Below are positions 33,693 through 44,985 of a stretch of DNA of 64,000 bases, piece by piece. The stretch is taken from NCBI RefSeq assembly GCF_032362555.1, contig NC_083507.1, positions 3,289,001 to 3,353,000 on the forward strand. The letters run 5' to 3'. The notes beneath the pieces were generated by a model, which saw only the letters and a program-made list of their open reading frames with translations, searched no databases and was not told the origin of the DNA. The DNA is from Amyelois transitella (taxonomy: Eukaryota; Arthropoda; Insecta; Lepidoptera; Pyralidae). The first letter of the stretch is position 1, and every line of letters begins with the position of its first letter. The translations under genes and the position numbers were made by a program.

Positions 33693-35106
33693 ACCTTTTA
33701 AGATAAGTTTTTTCATTTAAATGTATAATGCTAATATTATAAAGAGAAAACATGTATTCCATTTGTTCTAGAACATATGTTTTTCTTCTCTCACGTAGGA
33801 ATTACCTACACCTAACCACATGCATTATCAAGTCAATATTTTAATTACAGAAAAATAACCCTTACACACTTCTTTTGCTGCATCCTCAATTCATTACTTT
33901 TTGCGAACACGCGTGAGTTTAAGATACTCTTTTATCTTCTGTTTTACATGAACTTGTGTATAAACGGGATGCTTACTTATTAACCTCAAAAATACCTTCA
34001 GAATTGTAATGTATTATTGTTTGCTACGGACAAAATGAAAATGAAACCTACACAATGATGTCAGATTACCCGCGGCGAGGCTTACCCTCGCTATAATTTA
34101 CGTGGAGCTCTCGAACGACTGCGATTTATTTAAATAAAGAAAATCTTTTTTAGGGTTTCGTATGAAAACAAAGCGTTGATAGGATTTTAAGGAAAATTGA
34201 TATAGTTTAATAAAAAACACACACATGGTATATGAAAAAACCTTCGCGGCACATTAGGTCCTGTTATGGGAATGTCCAGTCAGATTTCAGTCCATCTCCT
34301 TGAAGGTCCCATTCCATGAATGTCTACTTTACAAAAGGCTAGTGAGTACCTACTACGCGAACGTTATACGCAACGTAATGACTTCTTCCTTTTTTGAAGC
34401 TGGTTAAAAAGAAATGTGACTGACACTCCAGGTTAATGGTCAAGGGTAAACGCCGGTGCTCTCTCTAGAGTGATGAAGACTGACGCCAGAAAGATGACTA
34501 CTTAGTCGCAACATACAATCTAATTGGTAATTAAGCCAAGCCTACAGTTTTGTAAGAGCAACAAGTGCAGGAGAGACGTTATTGCTTTTTGGACAATTTT
34601 ATGTTTTTTTTTTAACTTTTACTTAGGCGCATTCCCTATTTGATTCTTACTAAAGATAACATGTAAGGTAAACCTACATTGGGCTTCATAAAAAAGTATC
34701 TTTATTGAGAAATTTAAGTAGCGCATAATAAAAGAAACGTTTCATTATATATCAATCATTTAATTATTTTTTTACGGAACGTCTAACGAAATTACTTACT
34801 TCACTATTAAAATTTATGTTTCATTTTATGACAAATAAACCTCTAATTCATAAATGTTTAGATAACACACGGAATTCAAGCAAATTATTTGTTATTGAAA
34901 ATTTATGTAGTATTTCCTAATAATGCATTATACAGATGTGGTCGCTGGGATCTCATTTATTCTTCGTAGGAATAAAATCCCGGATTGACGGAGAGGAACT
35001 ACTCAGTTTTTATTTGAATTCGGTCGCAGAAACATCTGTGTTTTTGAGCAGTTTAGTGTGAAATAGTCGGTGTTTTCATTTTCTCATTGGTCTTAACATT
35101 TAAAAC
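33693..35106. other. Intergenic spacer between paralogues B and C
   Basis: About 1.4 kb of AT-rich sequence. No repeat family recognised elsewhere in this window and no plausible exon was seen. The promoter of paralogue C must lie at its right end; no clear TATA box was found there. Confidence 0.5.
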
Positions 35107-37943
35107 ATGACTTTATTCATGTTATGTGTAATATTTCCAACAGTAGTTTTAAGCATTAATTATACAAATAATCAAAACAATACGAGTTATCAAAAAAATA
35201 CAGTAACAGTATTTCTGAATGAATCAGAAAGACTCCTAAATCGAGATTATAACATTAGCAATATATATAAAAATACACAATCGACTAATAAAAAAATTGG
35301 TCATGTTCAAAAATATAAAAAACCGAAATCGAAAAGTAAGAAAAAAACTAAGCCTAATAATAAAAAGCAAGTTTTCATACCTATCAATAGGAATCTATCA
35401 GATATGCCTGTAGAGTCTGATTTGGAGGACATTTTTAATGCATTGCATAAAGTTCTAGACTTCTTTTTGGAAAATAAAAATGACGTCGATATCAGTGTGA
35501 ATTATGGATTATTTTTATTGAACGGTAAGATTAACATAACATTATAGAGACAAAAACATATACTTTAATAATTTAAACATTAATTAATAACTACTCGTAT
35601 TACAACTTTCGTGTATTTTCAGTGAATTTAAAAACTGTTCTTAAAAATAAGCGCAATAAGTTGCCATCGGGAATAGACTTTAATTTGAAGCATATTCTGG
35701 AGAAAAATGACGAGTTGCTGACTTTCTTCAAAAAGATGGTGGAACAGGACGACGACCCTGATGACAACTTGAGTAAAAGTCGTGAGTTTAAATTGTATCT
35801 GCTAAAAATAATTAACTAAAATCTAATAAAGTCTATTAGAGTTCCCGAGAGAATTTCGGGAAATTCTATTTTAGTGCACCCATACTATATGGGAATCTAC
35901 ATCCCAAATTTCAATTCTTTACACCCAGCGGATTATGCTGTGGGTAGATATATCAGTCAATGAGTAAGTTTCCTTTTTTATTTCAGAAAATATTTCCTTA
36001 GTCAACTTATACGACGTCCATGAGAAACATCTGTAGTCGTTGTAACGCGTACCATACGGCACATACATAATATTAATAAATTCTTGTGTTGTGAACTTTC
36101 AGTGACCAATTTATTCAGCCACGATCGACTATGGATAGATCGCATACGGAAATTCAATGGTTCCCACCAGAATGAAACATTTACGGAGAAGTATGAAACA
36201 CTTGAGTATCGCTACTCACAATGGGCCAAATACCTGGACAACATCGGGGATTTCGAAAAAGCACAACCGCGTCCTGATCAGTCTAGTGAGTATAATATTT
36301 TTGAAAACTGCTTCAAACTCATTTTCGTCTGCAAAAATTGCAACTGAGTCGAGTTCTTATGTCCATTTGTTCTTAAGCCATCATGTGTTGCTAACTAAAG
36401 AAACAGTTAAAAAGTTCTCTCCTTAATAAACATGCATGGCATATAAGCTCAGTTGGTTTCGAAGCCCGCATATAAATAATATCTTACACATACATATATG
36501 TCGCCGTTGGATGCATACATTATGTACTTTTTCTGGTATCTTCTTGATCGGTCGTCATTGCTAAAGTCATTGCTGAATTTAAACTTGTTTTTCTTTATTA
36601 CAATCAGCAGCCTGTAACTATAGTATATAAAACTATTTCAGATCAATGTTTGTCGTTTTTGGCTAAGAATCATGCATCTAAAGATTCCTGGAAGAAAGCG
36701 TGTCGAATACCAATACAATGCAAAAAGCCGCTTGCTCAAGGTACTGACTACGGATACGGGTTAACTCACAGGTAAGTGCAATTAGAATTTGGTATTTTAA
36801 TCAATCAATGCCTACGTGATAATAACACGACAGTAGTTGATTGAACGACAACAAAAAGCAGAAGCTACTATTAATTTATCTGATACTTTGGTCCTTACTA
36901 TGAGATAATTTTCAGATTTTCTTACGGAAATTTATATCCCATTTAACGTGTGAGTGCGGAAACGCTACAATACGTCGTGAATATTGCTTGGTTTAAAATT
37001 TTTTATTTCCCCAATACAATAAAGTACATTGACATGAATTTATCCTGTTCTATGTTATTAGATCAATTAAAATAATGTCCGTATTTTGTATTGACGAATC
37101 TTATTAGTCTGATTTTCATGAAATTTAAGGGTATGTAGGAGCTGACAATAGATTTTTAAAATTCGTGGGGCCTAAATATATTTAGCCACTGACATATATC
37201 AGTCAAGTTTTAGAAATATTCGCAATTTATATATCGTTGCATGAACAGAGTTAGGAATGTGGACGAAGCGAAAGAAGTATGCAGGGATTGTGGCAAGTGG
37301 AGAGATGTAGTCTCTGCCTACCACTCTGAAGTGTGTTAACTACACACTGTGACGTTAACTACACACCAATCTTTCAGGTTACTTTTTCTACAGTTAGCTT
37401 ATTATGGACACCGTTGTTTTGTATTCTCTAACAAAAAGGACGAGGAAATGCGACGACAGTTCTGCAAAAGCTTGTATTCTGAAGCCACGTACATCAGCAT
37501 GAATGACTACGGGGCCATTGACCTTTTCGTGGAACAATGTGAGTATTTATTATCTAATCGAAATATAGCTTCAACAGAGCGTGGTGGAAATCATTGGGAA
37601 AATGCCCGTGTTCAGCAGTGGACGTCCTATGGCTGATAGTGTAACATTGATTCCGTAATTTCCAGTGTGTCTATGCGCCCTGGACGGCCACTTTGAGTTC
37701 CTGCGTCGCTCCTGGCTTCTCAGCATTACGGACTACCAAACAGAAGCCGGCTGCTTCTCCGACTTGCCGATCGAGAAGAGGCCTCGAAGACCTATTTTTG
37801 AGTCAGCTTTGCGGTCCACATGGCTACTGGACAAAGGGGAAAATCAGTACATCCTCGGAGGCATGTGCAATGTCCACACTTCGTCCGCGGCCGCCGCCAC
37901 ACTAGCTTTTGGAGTTAAATTCATCTTGGAAACCTATTACTGA
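35107..37943 (+). CDS. C16orf89-like (DUF4735) secreted protein, tandem paralogue C
   Basis: Exons are 35107-35524, 35623-35781, 36103-36285, 36642-36771, 37378-37538 and 37666-37943, giving 442 residues with intron phases 1,1,1,2,1. The signal peptide is MTLFMLCVIFPTVVLS. Exon 1 is about 170 bp longer than in A and B. It encodes a segment rich in Asn with several N-x-S/T sequons (residues about 18-52), then a Lys-rich stretch (KYKKPKSKSKKKTKPNNKK) near 70-88. Family motifs are GYGLTHRLLFLQLAYYGHRC, LCALDGHFEFLRRSWL, AGCFSD, TWLLDK, CNVHTSS and a FILETYY end. All eight shared cysteines are present. The basic stretch could bind polyanions or be proteolytically removed; this is inference. It starts 1.5 kb after paralogue B. 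Confidence 0.88.
37245..37335 (+). mobile_element. LINE 3'-end fragment in intron 4 of paralogue C
   Basis: The fragment aatgtggacgaagcgaaag, gtatgcagggattgtgg, aagtggagagatgtagtc matches the coding strand of the longer LINE tail at 41945-42255 (minus). A 13-bp direct repeat (gttaactacacac) follows at about 37334-37365, directly upstream of exon 5. Confidence 0.7.
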
Positions 37944-38232
37944 TGTATTGTAATTTAAATTGATGTTGAGGCAAATGCTGTCGTAGATACTTGTACTTAG
38001 TGTCAGAAATAATTAAGGGTATGTTAGTATTTATTTATTCTTATTAATAATTATAGTATTGTACTTTCGTGGTGTCAAAGTCTTTTTTATAGTTTAGAGC
38101 AAAGTTTTTAAACTTAGTTTTGACGGGGCTGTTAGTAAGATAAATAATGCAAATGCAGTGTGTTAATGTTTCATTCATGGAATCCTAATCAAATTTCCAC
38201 TTGAACCGTTTTTTATTTCACTATATATTTGA

Positions 38233-38505
38233 CTAGCTGTGCCCGCGACTTCTTCCGCGTGGAATAGTTATTTTGGGCATCATTGAAGTACTCAAGGATG
38301 AATAATTTTCCCCGTTTTTCTTTGACATTTTCCATTATTTCTTCGCTCCTTAAAGTTGCAGCATGATGTTATATAGCCTAAAGCCTTCCTCGATAAGTAG
38401 TCTATTCAATACAAAAAGAATTTTTCAATTCGAACCAGTACTTCCTGAGATTGGCGTGTTCAAACAAAAAAACTCTTCAGCTTTATAATATTAGTATAGA
38501 TTGGA
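38233..38505 (+). mobile_element. RTE-like retroposon 3' end
   Basis: The copy starts gactagctgtgcccgcgact and ends ctttataatattagtatagatt, a terminal pair repeated at 11752-11998 and familiar from lepidopteran RTE-type or related non-LTR elements. No RT reading frame remains. Confidence 0.7.
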
Positions 38506-38825
38506 TATGTTTAACTAGATACATAAAACACGCTGACACAGCAAGGCTGGGTCTGTGAGTTTATTTCATTTATTACGTTCGGAACATTCAAAGCGCATGT
38601 CATATTCGATCCTGTCCAGTTATTTACAACTATGGCGTAATTAAAATATGTCCCTTCCTCAAGAGAAGTGGACACGTCGAAAGTGACAAGCCAGGCGGCC
38701 TCGCTATGGTTGTATCGATACCAATGCCGGCCGGAAACGCAACCGCCATCAATGTTGCATCAAGCACTTCCGCCCGCAAGGTGTGTGGGTAAAAATATGT
38801 TTTTACAATTTACTGGGTTTAATAT

Positions 38826-39000
38826 GTGCCGTAAGTTTTCCGGCACTCTAGAATAGAACCACTTCATATCTTTCCCATGGATGTTCTTAAAGGCGATTTG
38901 ATCTTGGGCTAGCAACCTGTCACTTTTTAAATTCAATTCCATCATTAAGTCATGCAGCTGAACGTGAATGTGGTTAGCTCTTTTTACTTCGCAAGGGGTA
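38826..39000 (+). mobile_element. (TATG)n-tailed short retroposon, copy 5 (5' and middle)
   Basis: It runs from gtgccgtaagttttccggc through tcccatggatgttcttaaag, gggctagcaacctgtcactt and agctgaacgtg to a tcgcaaggggtatt end. The (TATG)n tail is missing. Confidence 0.7.
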
Positions 39001-39894
39001 TTAATTACTTTAAGATAATTTAATCATACCGTATCTAAAGTTGGCCTTTCGCTAAGTATGCAATACTTAGAATATTGCATCTCATCATCATTGGTTGCAC
39101 CTTAAACAAACAAAAGTGTAAAACAGATTATTTAAAGGAGAAAGATAATTTACCAACCGAACAATTGATAAGGTATGGTGTATGATTGATTTTTGAAAAG
39201 AAAATCATTAACCGCTGATAATATAACGAAAGCTTGATCAAAATCTCATTACGTGACTTGTAAATTGGTGATCAGCAGTGTGTTCACGCCTTTACATGTT
39301 TTGTATGTGTGAACGAATGCTTGTTTAGGTTCAATAGCATTTTACACATATTACCGAATTTTTAGTTTTCAACCTTTTACCATTACCATTCAAATTTTCA
39401 TTACATAAAAAATTTATTAAAAATTAAAAAAATCCCACACAAATTTAAAAAGTAAGAAATAATTCAATAACTCGATCTCAAAGCACCTAAATACTTAGTC
39501 TTGTAGTAAAATCATTATTACCAACCATATCCCGCAATTGTAATGATTCTCACATAGATTTAACAACTTTACCACACATTTGGTTCCTATATAAAAAATG
39601 ACATCAAGGATATTTGCATTAATGATTTGCGAGCACCTTCCGATCAATAAAACAGTATTGTATTAGTCTTCCAATACGTTCTATATTTGTTCTAATTTGG
39701 GTGTCGTCAAATTAAAATTCGGGCTGGGTTCCCCCAGGAGAATGCTGGCTCCATTGTGGATGGTTCCGTTACCTGGTCATCACGTGCCGGCATTCGAATA
39801 TTCTACTTTACTGTAAATGACCCTACGCTCCCAATTTCTTGGAAGTAACGAGGTAATGAAGTATTGTATGAGCAAGGTAATCGGCGTAAGAATT

Positions 39895-40045
39895 TGCTAT
39901 ATTTCTGGACAGGTTGGGAGGCCATTGCCTAAAAGAAAAAGTTTATTGGTTTTAAGTTTTAAGAAGTTTATTAGTCGCCTTTTACGACATCCACGGGATA
40001 GAGATTGAGTGGTCTTACTCTTATGTGTCGGGGACATCACGGGAA
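39895..40045 (-). mobile_element. (TATG)n-tailed retroposon, partial copy 6
   Basis: ggacaggttgggaggccatt, gtcgccttttacgacatcca and agattgagtggtcttactct keep the head half of the family. The tail half is lost. Confidence 0.6.
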
Positions 40046-40205
40046 TTTTTGTTACAAAAGGTTAATGTTTTTGTTGTAAAATTTTAATAAATGACGAATC
40101 TTAAAAGTGAATAAACCTATTATTGTTGAAAATGGAGAGCACGAATGTGTACTGGAGTATATAACTGGTAAGGAAGAAGATTTGAGTTTTTCTAATATAA
40201 TAATT

Positions 40206-40463
40206 TCATAGCACATAACGGACAGTATACATACTACTTAGGCAGAATTCACGAATACATACTATTATTCTAGCTCGTTGGTAGTAAAGCATCAACCGAC
40301 AGACTTCGCCGGCCAATTTCTTATGCAAAATGTCATCCGCAATCGTGATTTCGCCGAACGATCGCCAGGAAGCGCTGTCAATACCAGCAATTTGTAAGCG
40401 TAAACTTTCCATAGAATATGAACGAATGATTAATGCTCTCCTTATTCTAGTATCACACACCAT
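40206..40463 (-). CDS. Unrecognised ORF, 85 aa, possible exon or retroelement relic
   Basis: The ORF contains a non-simple stretch (SLRLQIAGIDSASWRSFGEI, then LHKKLAGEVCRLMLYYQRA) that reads like real protein and is locally GC-richer than its surroundings. There is no signal peptide, domain or family I can name, and no partner exon was found. Either an old transposon fragment or an orphan exon is possible. Confidence 0.2.
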   Translation of the reverse strand: MVCDTRIRRALIIRSYSMESLRLQIAGIDSASWRSFGEITIADDILHKKLAGEVCRLMLYYQRARIIVCIREFCLSSMYTVRYVL

Positions 40464-40559
40464 ACATTGCTGTAATTTAGATATCTCTCTTCCATATTAA
40501 ACACAAAATGACGTTTGCATGCATGTTGATGAGTGCGTCACTAATCATAATTCAAGTGA

Positions 40560-40800
40560 CTCTTATCTTTCTCCTGGCTTTAGCCCCGGTTGCATCCTCA
40601 CCAATATTGAGAGGACCCGGGGTATGCCTTTTACCTTAATCCGTATTGGATCAATCATGGTTACACATCCAGTTGCCTGAATGTGCAGGTTTTCACACGA
40701 TGTTTTACCTCACCGTAAGAGATTCGGTTAGTATTCAAACTAATGTACCTACTTCGAAAATAGTCATTGGTACATGGTTGAGATTCGAACCTGTTCCTTT
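40560..40800 (-). mobile_element. tRNA-headed SINE, reversed copy
   Basis: In reverse complement it carries the B-box-like aggttcgaatctcaaccatg, then ccaatgactattttcgaagt, and ends cggggctaaagccag, parallel to 14494-14860. Confidence 0.65.
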
Positions 40801-41939
40801 TTGCTCTTAATCATGAGTATTTTTTTATGATCTAAGTGTGATTATAGTATCAAGTAACAAAGACTTCAATGCAATTTCAGTGTCGTTTCAGATATTTCAA
40901 TAAGTGTTTATAATCGGTGGAAAATCTAAAAAAAACAGATGTGAATCAACAAATTTTCTTTAAATTCATTAGGAAATACTAGTACCTACTAGTAGTGTAT
41001 GTAAATATTAGCAAAATGCCATTATTGGCACTGGCTAGCCTCAGCCCGTCATTATTTTAATGAACTAATTAAACTGGACTTGGCCAGCATTCCGATCCAT
41101 GTTTCGCAACCTTCAATACAGCTTTGGTAATGACATTTACCTTGTATTTTATTGAAAATAACATTTGGTAAACTTTTTACCTGGCAATTAGATTGCCGCA
41201 TGAATGAGATCACTTATATATATCTGATTACACAAACATCCGGATAAGAAACAGGGCCCAATTTACTAAAGAACTTATGTTTTATTTATCATCATCGCTT
41301 GAAACTTCGTGGTCTGGAAGTGAGTGAGTCCAGTTTTTACACAAAGCCACCGGAGAAGTAGGGAGTCCGTCTGATCCCCATAATCTTGCAAGGAAACCTA
41401 TCTTAGCTTTGATCAAGGCTTCAGGAATCAGTCGCTTAAATTATTGAACACGATCATTTTTTTTTTTGAACCTACTGCTTTTAGAAAAAAATGCTTTAAA
41501 TACTTTTTGTTTACTAAAATAATACCAATGCATTTTTTTTCTTAATTTAGATTGCACTTTGTTCATGAACAACTTATATTTTTCTTCACTGTCATAAGAT
41601 TACTGACATGATAGACAAAACTATTGCCACAATGAGTAACTCAAGTTATCCAATCACTTTTTTGAAATTAGCATGCGTCACGTAGGTATGTATGTATACA
41701 CATTTGTTAAAGATTTCCTCCTTTTTCCTTCAATAAATTTCATCACTTTATTTCAATTTATTTCCTTGAGTTACGTATTCTTAACATTAGCAATAAAACA
41801 CACATGCTTTGAATAATAGAGTAGGTAAGTACAGATGTATTTTATTATCGGTAATTTCTGTTTGGGTTTTTGTATTATGAAAAAAAAAACAGGTAGGAGG
41901 CTGGCAATTGGTGATTGAGAAATTTATCGATTTTTATAT

Positions 41940-42255
41940 TTCATATTACATACATACATACATAAAATCACGCCTCTTTCCCGGAGGGGTAGGCAGAGAC
42001 TACCCCTTTCCACTTGCCACGATCTCTGCATACTTCCTTCGCTTCATCCACATTCATAACTCCTTTCATGCAAGCTCGGCGATTTCCGGTACTTTTGACC
42101 TGACCCTTTACCAGGACGTCCTTAATTTGATAAAGATACGTTTGTCTAGGTCTTCCCACTCCGACCTTTTCCTCCACACTCTCCTTGTATATCTGCTTAG
42201 TCAACCTGTTTTCATTCATCCTCTCCACATGACCGAACCATCTCAACATACCCTT
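41940..42255 (-). mobile_element. LINE 3' end with reverse-transcriptase C-terminal coding remnant
   Basis: The minus strand encodes MLRWFGHVERMNENRLTKQI followed by VGVGRPRQTYLYQI and VDEAKEVCRDRGKW. This is the typical C-terminal tail found downstream of the RT domain in non-LTR retrotransposon polyproteins. It ends in a (TATG)n tail (catacatacatacat at 41949-41963 on the plus strand). The rest of the polyprotein is absent, as expected for a 5'-truncated insertion. Confidence 0.8.
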
Positions 42256-42868
42256 TGATATTAATTTAAAATAATTTTGACAGACATCGAAAAAATTAAT
42301 TCCTTATGGAATTTCACTGCATTTTACACTAATAATTGTCTTGGTTTCTTTAATTATTGTTCGCAGTTAATCTAAGTACCAAAAATTTTTAAATTAGGTA
42401 TTAAATGGTAGCAAAACGGTATTGTGTCTTGTTATTATTCAAACATCGATAATGATCCGGAGGTATCGATGCTTACTCCATGGTCACTGCCCTATATTAT
42501 TTGTTTATTGGTGTACTAGTTAGAAAATCAGTGGTCGTCTAGACGCGTGAAAATCTGTGTCATGTGGTGTCAATGCCCCGCGGTGGTCGAGCCGCCACTT
42601 GAATGGCAAGTAGCATGCTTGAAGGGAATTATAGAACCAATATAAAGATAACAATCATTCTAAGCTTCTGAGCGTAGCTAAAATGTATGTAATTAAACAA
42701 CGTATTTAATTAGTGAAATTTAGTCAAAATTCTGATATTGCTATCAGAAAGTTAATATCCATATCATGGGCTAGTTAATAACAAAATTTGTTAAAACCTC
42801 TCACTTTGTTATGATCGTGTTCCAGATTAAATTATCAGCTGAATCCTTTAAAGGCTTCTTTCCATCAG

Positions 42869-43045
42869 CTATTGGATAAAAATAGACTTTGACTGGAGGT
42901 TGAGTAAGAAATATTTGGTAAGTATATAATTGCCAAAACGTTCGATGACTAAGTACCCTTGAGGGGTGCAACCCGCGCATTCATCAAGGATTGCACAGCC
43001 GGCATTGTTCCTCACACAATGCGCTTGGACACCCACGCACACTTT
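42869..43045 (-). CDS. Possible cysteine-rich exon (58 codons), unrecognised
   Basis: A good 3' splice site (cattaacttacag) precedes an open frame that reads KVCVGVQAHCVRNNAGCAIL, DECAGCTPQGYLVIERF and on to a stop. Six cysteines in about 35 residues suggest a secreted disulphide-rich domain, and the run is GC-richer than the flanks. No family was identified and no upstream signal-peptide exon was found on the minus strand. It could be the last exon of a small secreted protein. Confidence 0.3.
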   Translation of the reverse strand, partial: KVCVGVQAHCVRNNAGCAILDECAGCTPQGYLVIERFGNYILTKYFLLNLQSKSIFIQ

Positions 43046-43154
43046 CTGTAAGTTAATGACACAAAAAATTATGTGTGCAGAAAGGTAGCTTCTGATTTTG
43101 TCAACGTGGCAGTATTTCTCCAAATCTGTCCGGTAATAAATTAAATGAACGGGT

Positions 43155-43330
43155 CAAGGTAGTGGCGTTAGTCCCGGTTACACCTTCACGTCTCTCTGGA
43201 CAGGATGTAACTACCCGGGGTGTCCTTCTAATCTAATCATGGTCAAAAAACCATGCTTCAGGATTGGGTGAGTCAGGTTTTAACACGAAGCGACTCCGAT
43301 TTTATTTCCGCAACCTTTTCAAGAGAATCT
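43155..43330 (-). mobile_element. tRNA-SINE 3' portion
   Basis: The reverse complement contains gtcgcttcgtg, cctgactca and gtaaccgggactaacgcc, matching the last third of the SINE at 14494-14860. Confidence 0.6.
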
Positions 43331-44019
43331 AATCTGTTTAAGCATTTTTCAATCGGGCACCTTACTATTAGACCACCGACGCTCCAACGCGTCTGACTTC
43401 CGCGTAATAAAGGTGAAAATAACTGATTACCTTATGTGTTATTGTTGACAATCCATACACATGTCATTCGTTATTTCTGTAGCAATTATGTTTTGCGTAT
43501 TGATGATAGTTGCAAGGGCGTACTGAATTCACACCTATTTATGTATTCATGTACGTACAATAGATACGTTTTTTAGCAACTGTCGACGATGCGATGGCTG
43601 AATATAATTTAGATGTTACTTTGATTGTTAATAGTATAAGTATAAGAGAGGTGCGGTTTTAGTTTGATTTCGTCACCTACTAGGCGCGTATCACATATTA
43701 TCTCCACTAATCCGTGCAATGCAGTTGGCCTTGCAATTATGACGTCATCAGGAAGCCGGTTGACCAGCGATCAGCCCGTCACTAATGGGAGCATGAACTG
43801 GATCCTACACCTATCGCCATTTTGAACCTTACGACAAGGGAGTATGGTCTGTTCGCCTTTCCAAAAAGTTCAGATCACATTTGTAAGAACCTACGATATT
43901 CTAGACTGCATTTTTGCAGTTGAATTATGTCAAGTAGTGAATATTAATATATAAATTTATGATATTCATTAACTCTTATATACTAAATTGTTGATTGGCT
44001 AAGCAAATATACAAAGGGA

Positions 44020-44160
44020 GTTTGAAAGGGATAGGTGGAGTGGGAAGACCTAGGACGTACCTTGATCAAATCGGAAACGTTCTGGCAAAGGAGCTTGCAT
44101 GAAAAGAGTTATAAATGTGTATGAAGCGAAAGAAGTATGCAGGGATTGTGGAATGTGAGT
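44020..44160 (+). mobile_element. LINE 3'-end fragment
   Basis: aggtggagtgggaagaccta, gtaccttgatcaaatcggaa, atgaagcgaaagaagtatg and cagggattgtgg correspond to the VGVGRPR to EVCRDRG coding part of the element at 41940-42255, in the opposite orientation. Confidence 0.7.
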
Positions 44161-44358
44161 GTTGTGACTATTAGTTCTGTGTACACCGAAAGAGATATAG
44201 CTATGACGCATGTGTATAAATAAATGCCTACTTTATAATAACATCGAATATTTTTAATCTAGTTCACTCAAAGTCATCGAGATTATGAAGAGATTGATTG
44301 AATTAAAGGGAAACAAACAAGATGATCTGTAAGGAAAACTGACAAAACAACAACGTTA

Positions 44359-44535
44359 TTATGTTGATTTTCGTTTCATGACATGAGACAAATGATGCAA
44401 CTGTGTTGCGTAAAAGCTTTTTAGCATGCCGTCTGCGACTTTCCCAGTGGACGCCTCAGAGAAGCACCCCATTTCTTTGTCGGCGGGCCGTGAAATTGAC
44501 ACACTACTATTCCATATTCCGAGCGTTTGGTCCAT
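44359..44535 (-). CDS. Unrecognised 58-aa ORF in a GC-richer island
   Basis: The ORF starts cacaATGG and reads MDQTLGIWNSSVSISRPADK then EMGCFSEASTGKVADGMLKS before a Lys/His-rich end. Its composition is protein-like and it stands out from AT-rich flanks. No domain, signal peptide or matching exon was found. It may be a short coding gene, a first exon or a retroelement relic. Confidence 0.25.
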   Translation of the reverse strand: MDQTLGIWNSSVSISRPADKEMGCFSEASTGKVADGMLKSFYATQLHHLSHVMKRKST

Positions 44536-44849
44536 TGTGACGATTGGAGTGACGAATCGAGATAATAACGGTTTGCTCTTATGAGATTTTACTGTTGGCG
44601 GACAGTTTTAGCTTTTTCAATGTTTTGGGTGACGAAAGTGACGTCATTTATGTATATTTAATCACTCTGCTTAACCCAAAGGACGCCTAATATTGTACTA
44701 TGCAAATTGTATTTTTTACTATATACTACTATAATAATTAGATATCAGATAACATAATATTTCAGCTCAATTAATATTTTAAATGCGAAATAAGTTAGTT
44801 TGTTGCAACTTCACGCATTATCGAACAAATCTGCTTAAATTATGCGTAT

Positions 44850-44985
44850 ATATAAATAAAAGTCTGGAAAAGGTCATAGGGTACTTTTAAGAACTATGGT
44901 TTCCGTGGAATTTCCATATGGGTTTCTTTTGTAGGTGGCGCTAAATTCGCGCAAGCGAAGCTGTGGGTAAAAGCTAGTTATCTAT
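44850..44985 (-). mobile_element. RTE-like retroposon fragment
   Basis: ggtcatagggtacttttaag, tttccgtggaatttccatat, cgcgcaagcgaagctgtggg and taaaagctagtta are diagnostic for the ACTAGCT...GCGAAG-type lepidopteran retroposon end, reversed. Confidence 0.5.

Noticed and set aside
33330-33716. 128-codon minus-strand ORF
   Set aside because: It is the antisense of exon 6 of C16orf89 paralogue B, whose sense frame carries all the family motifs.
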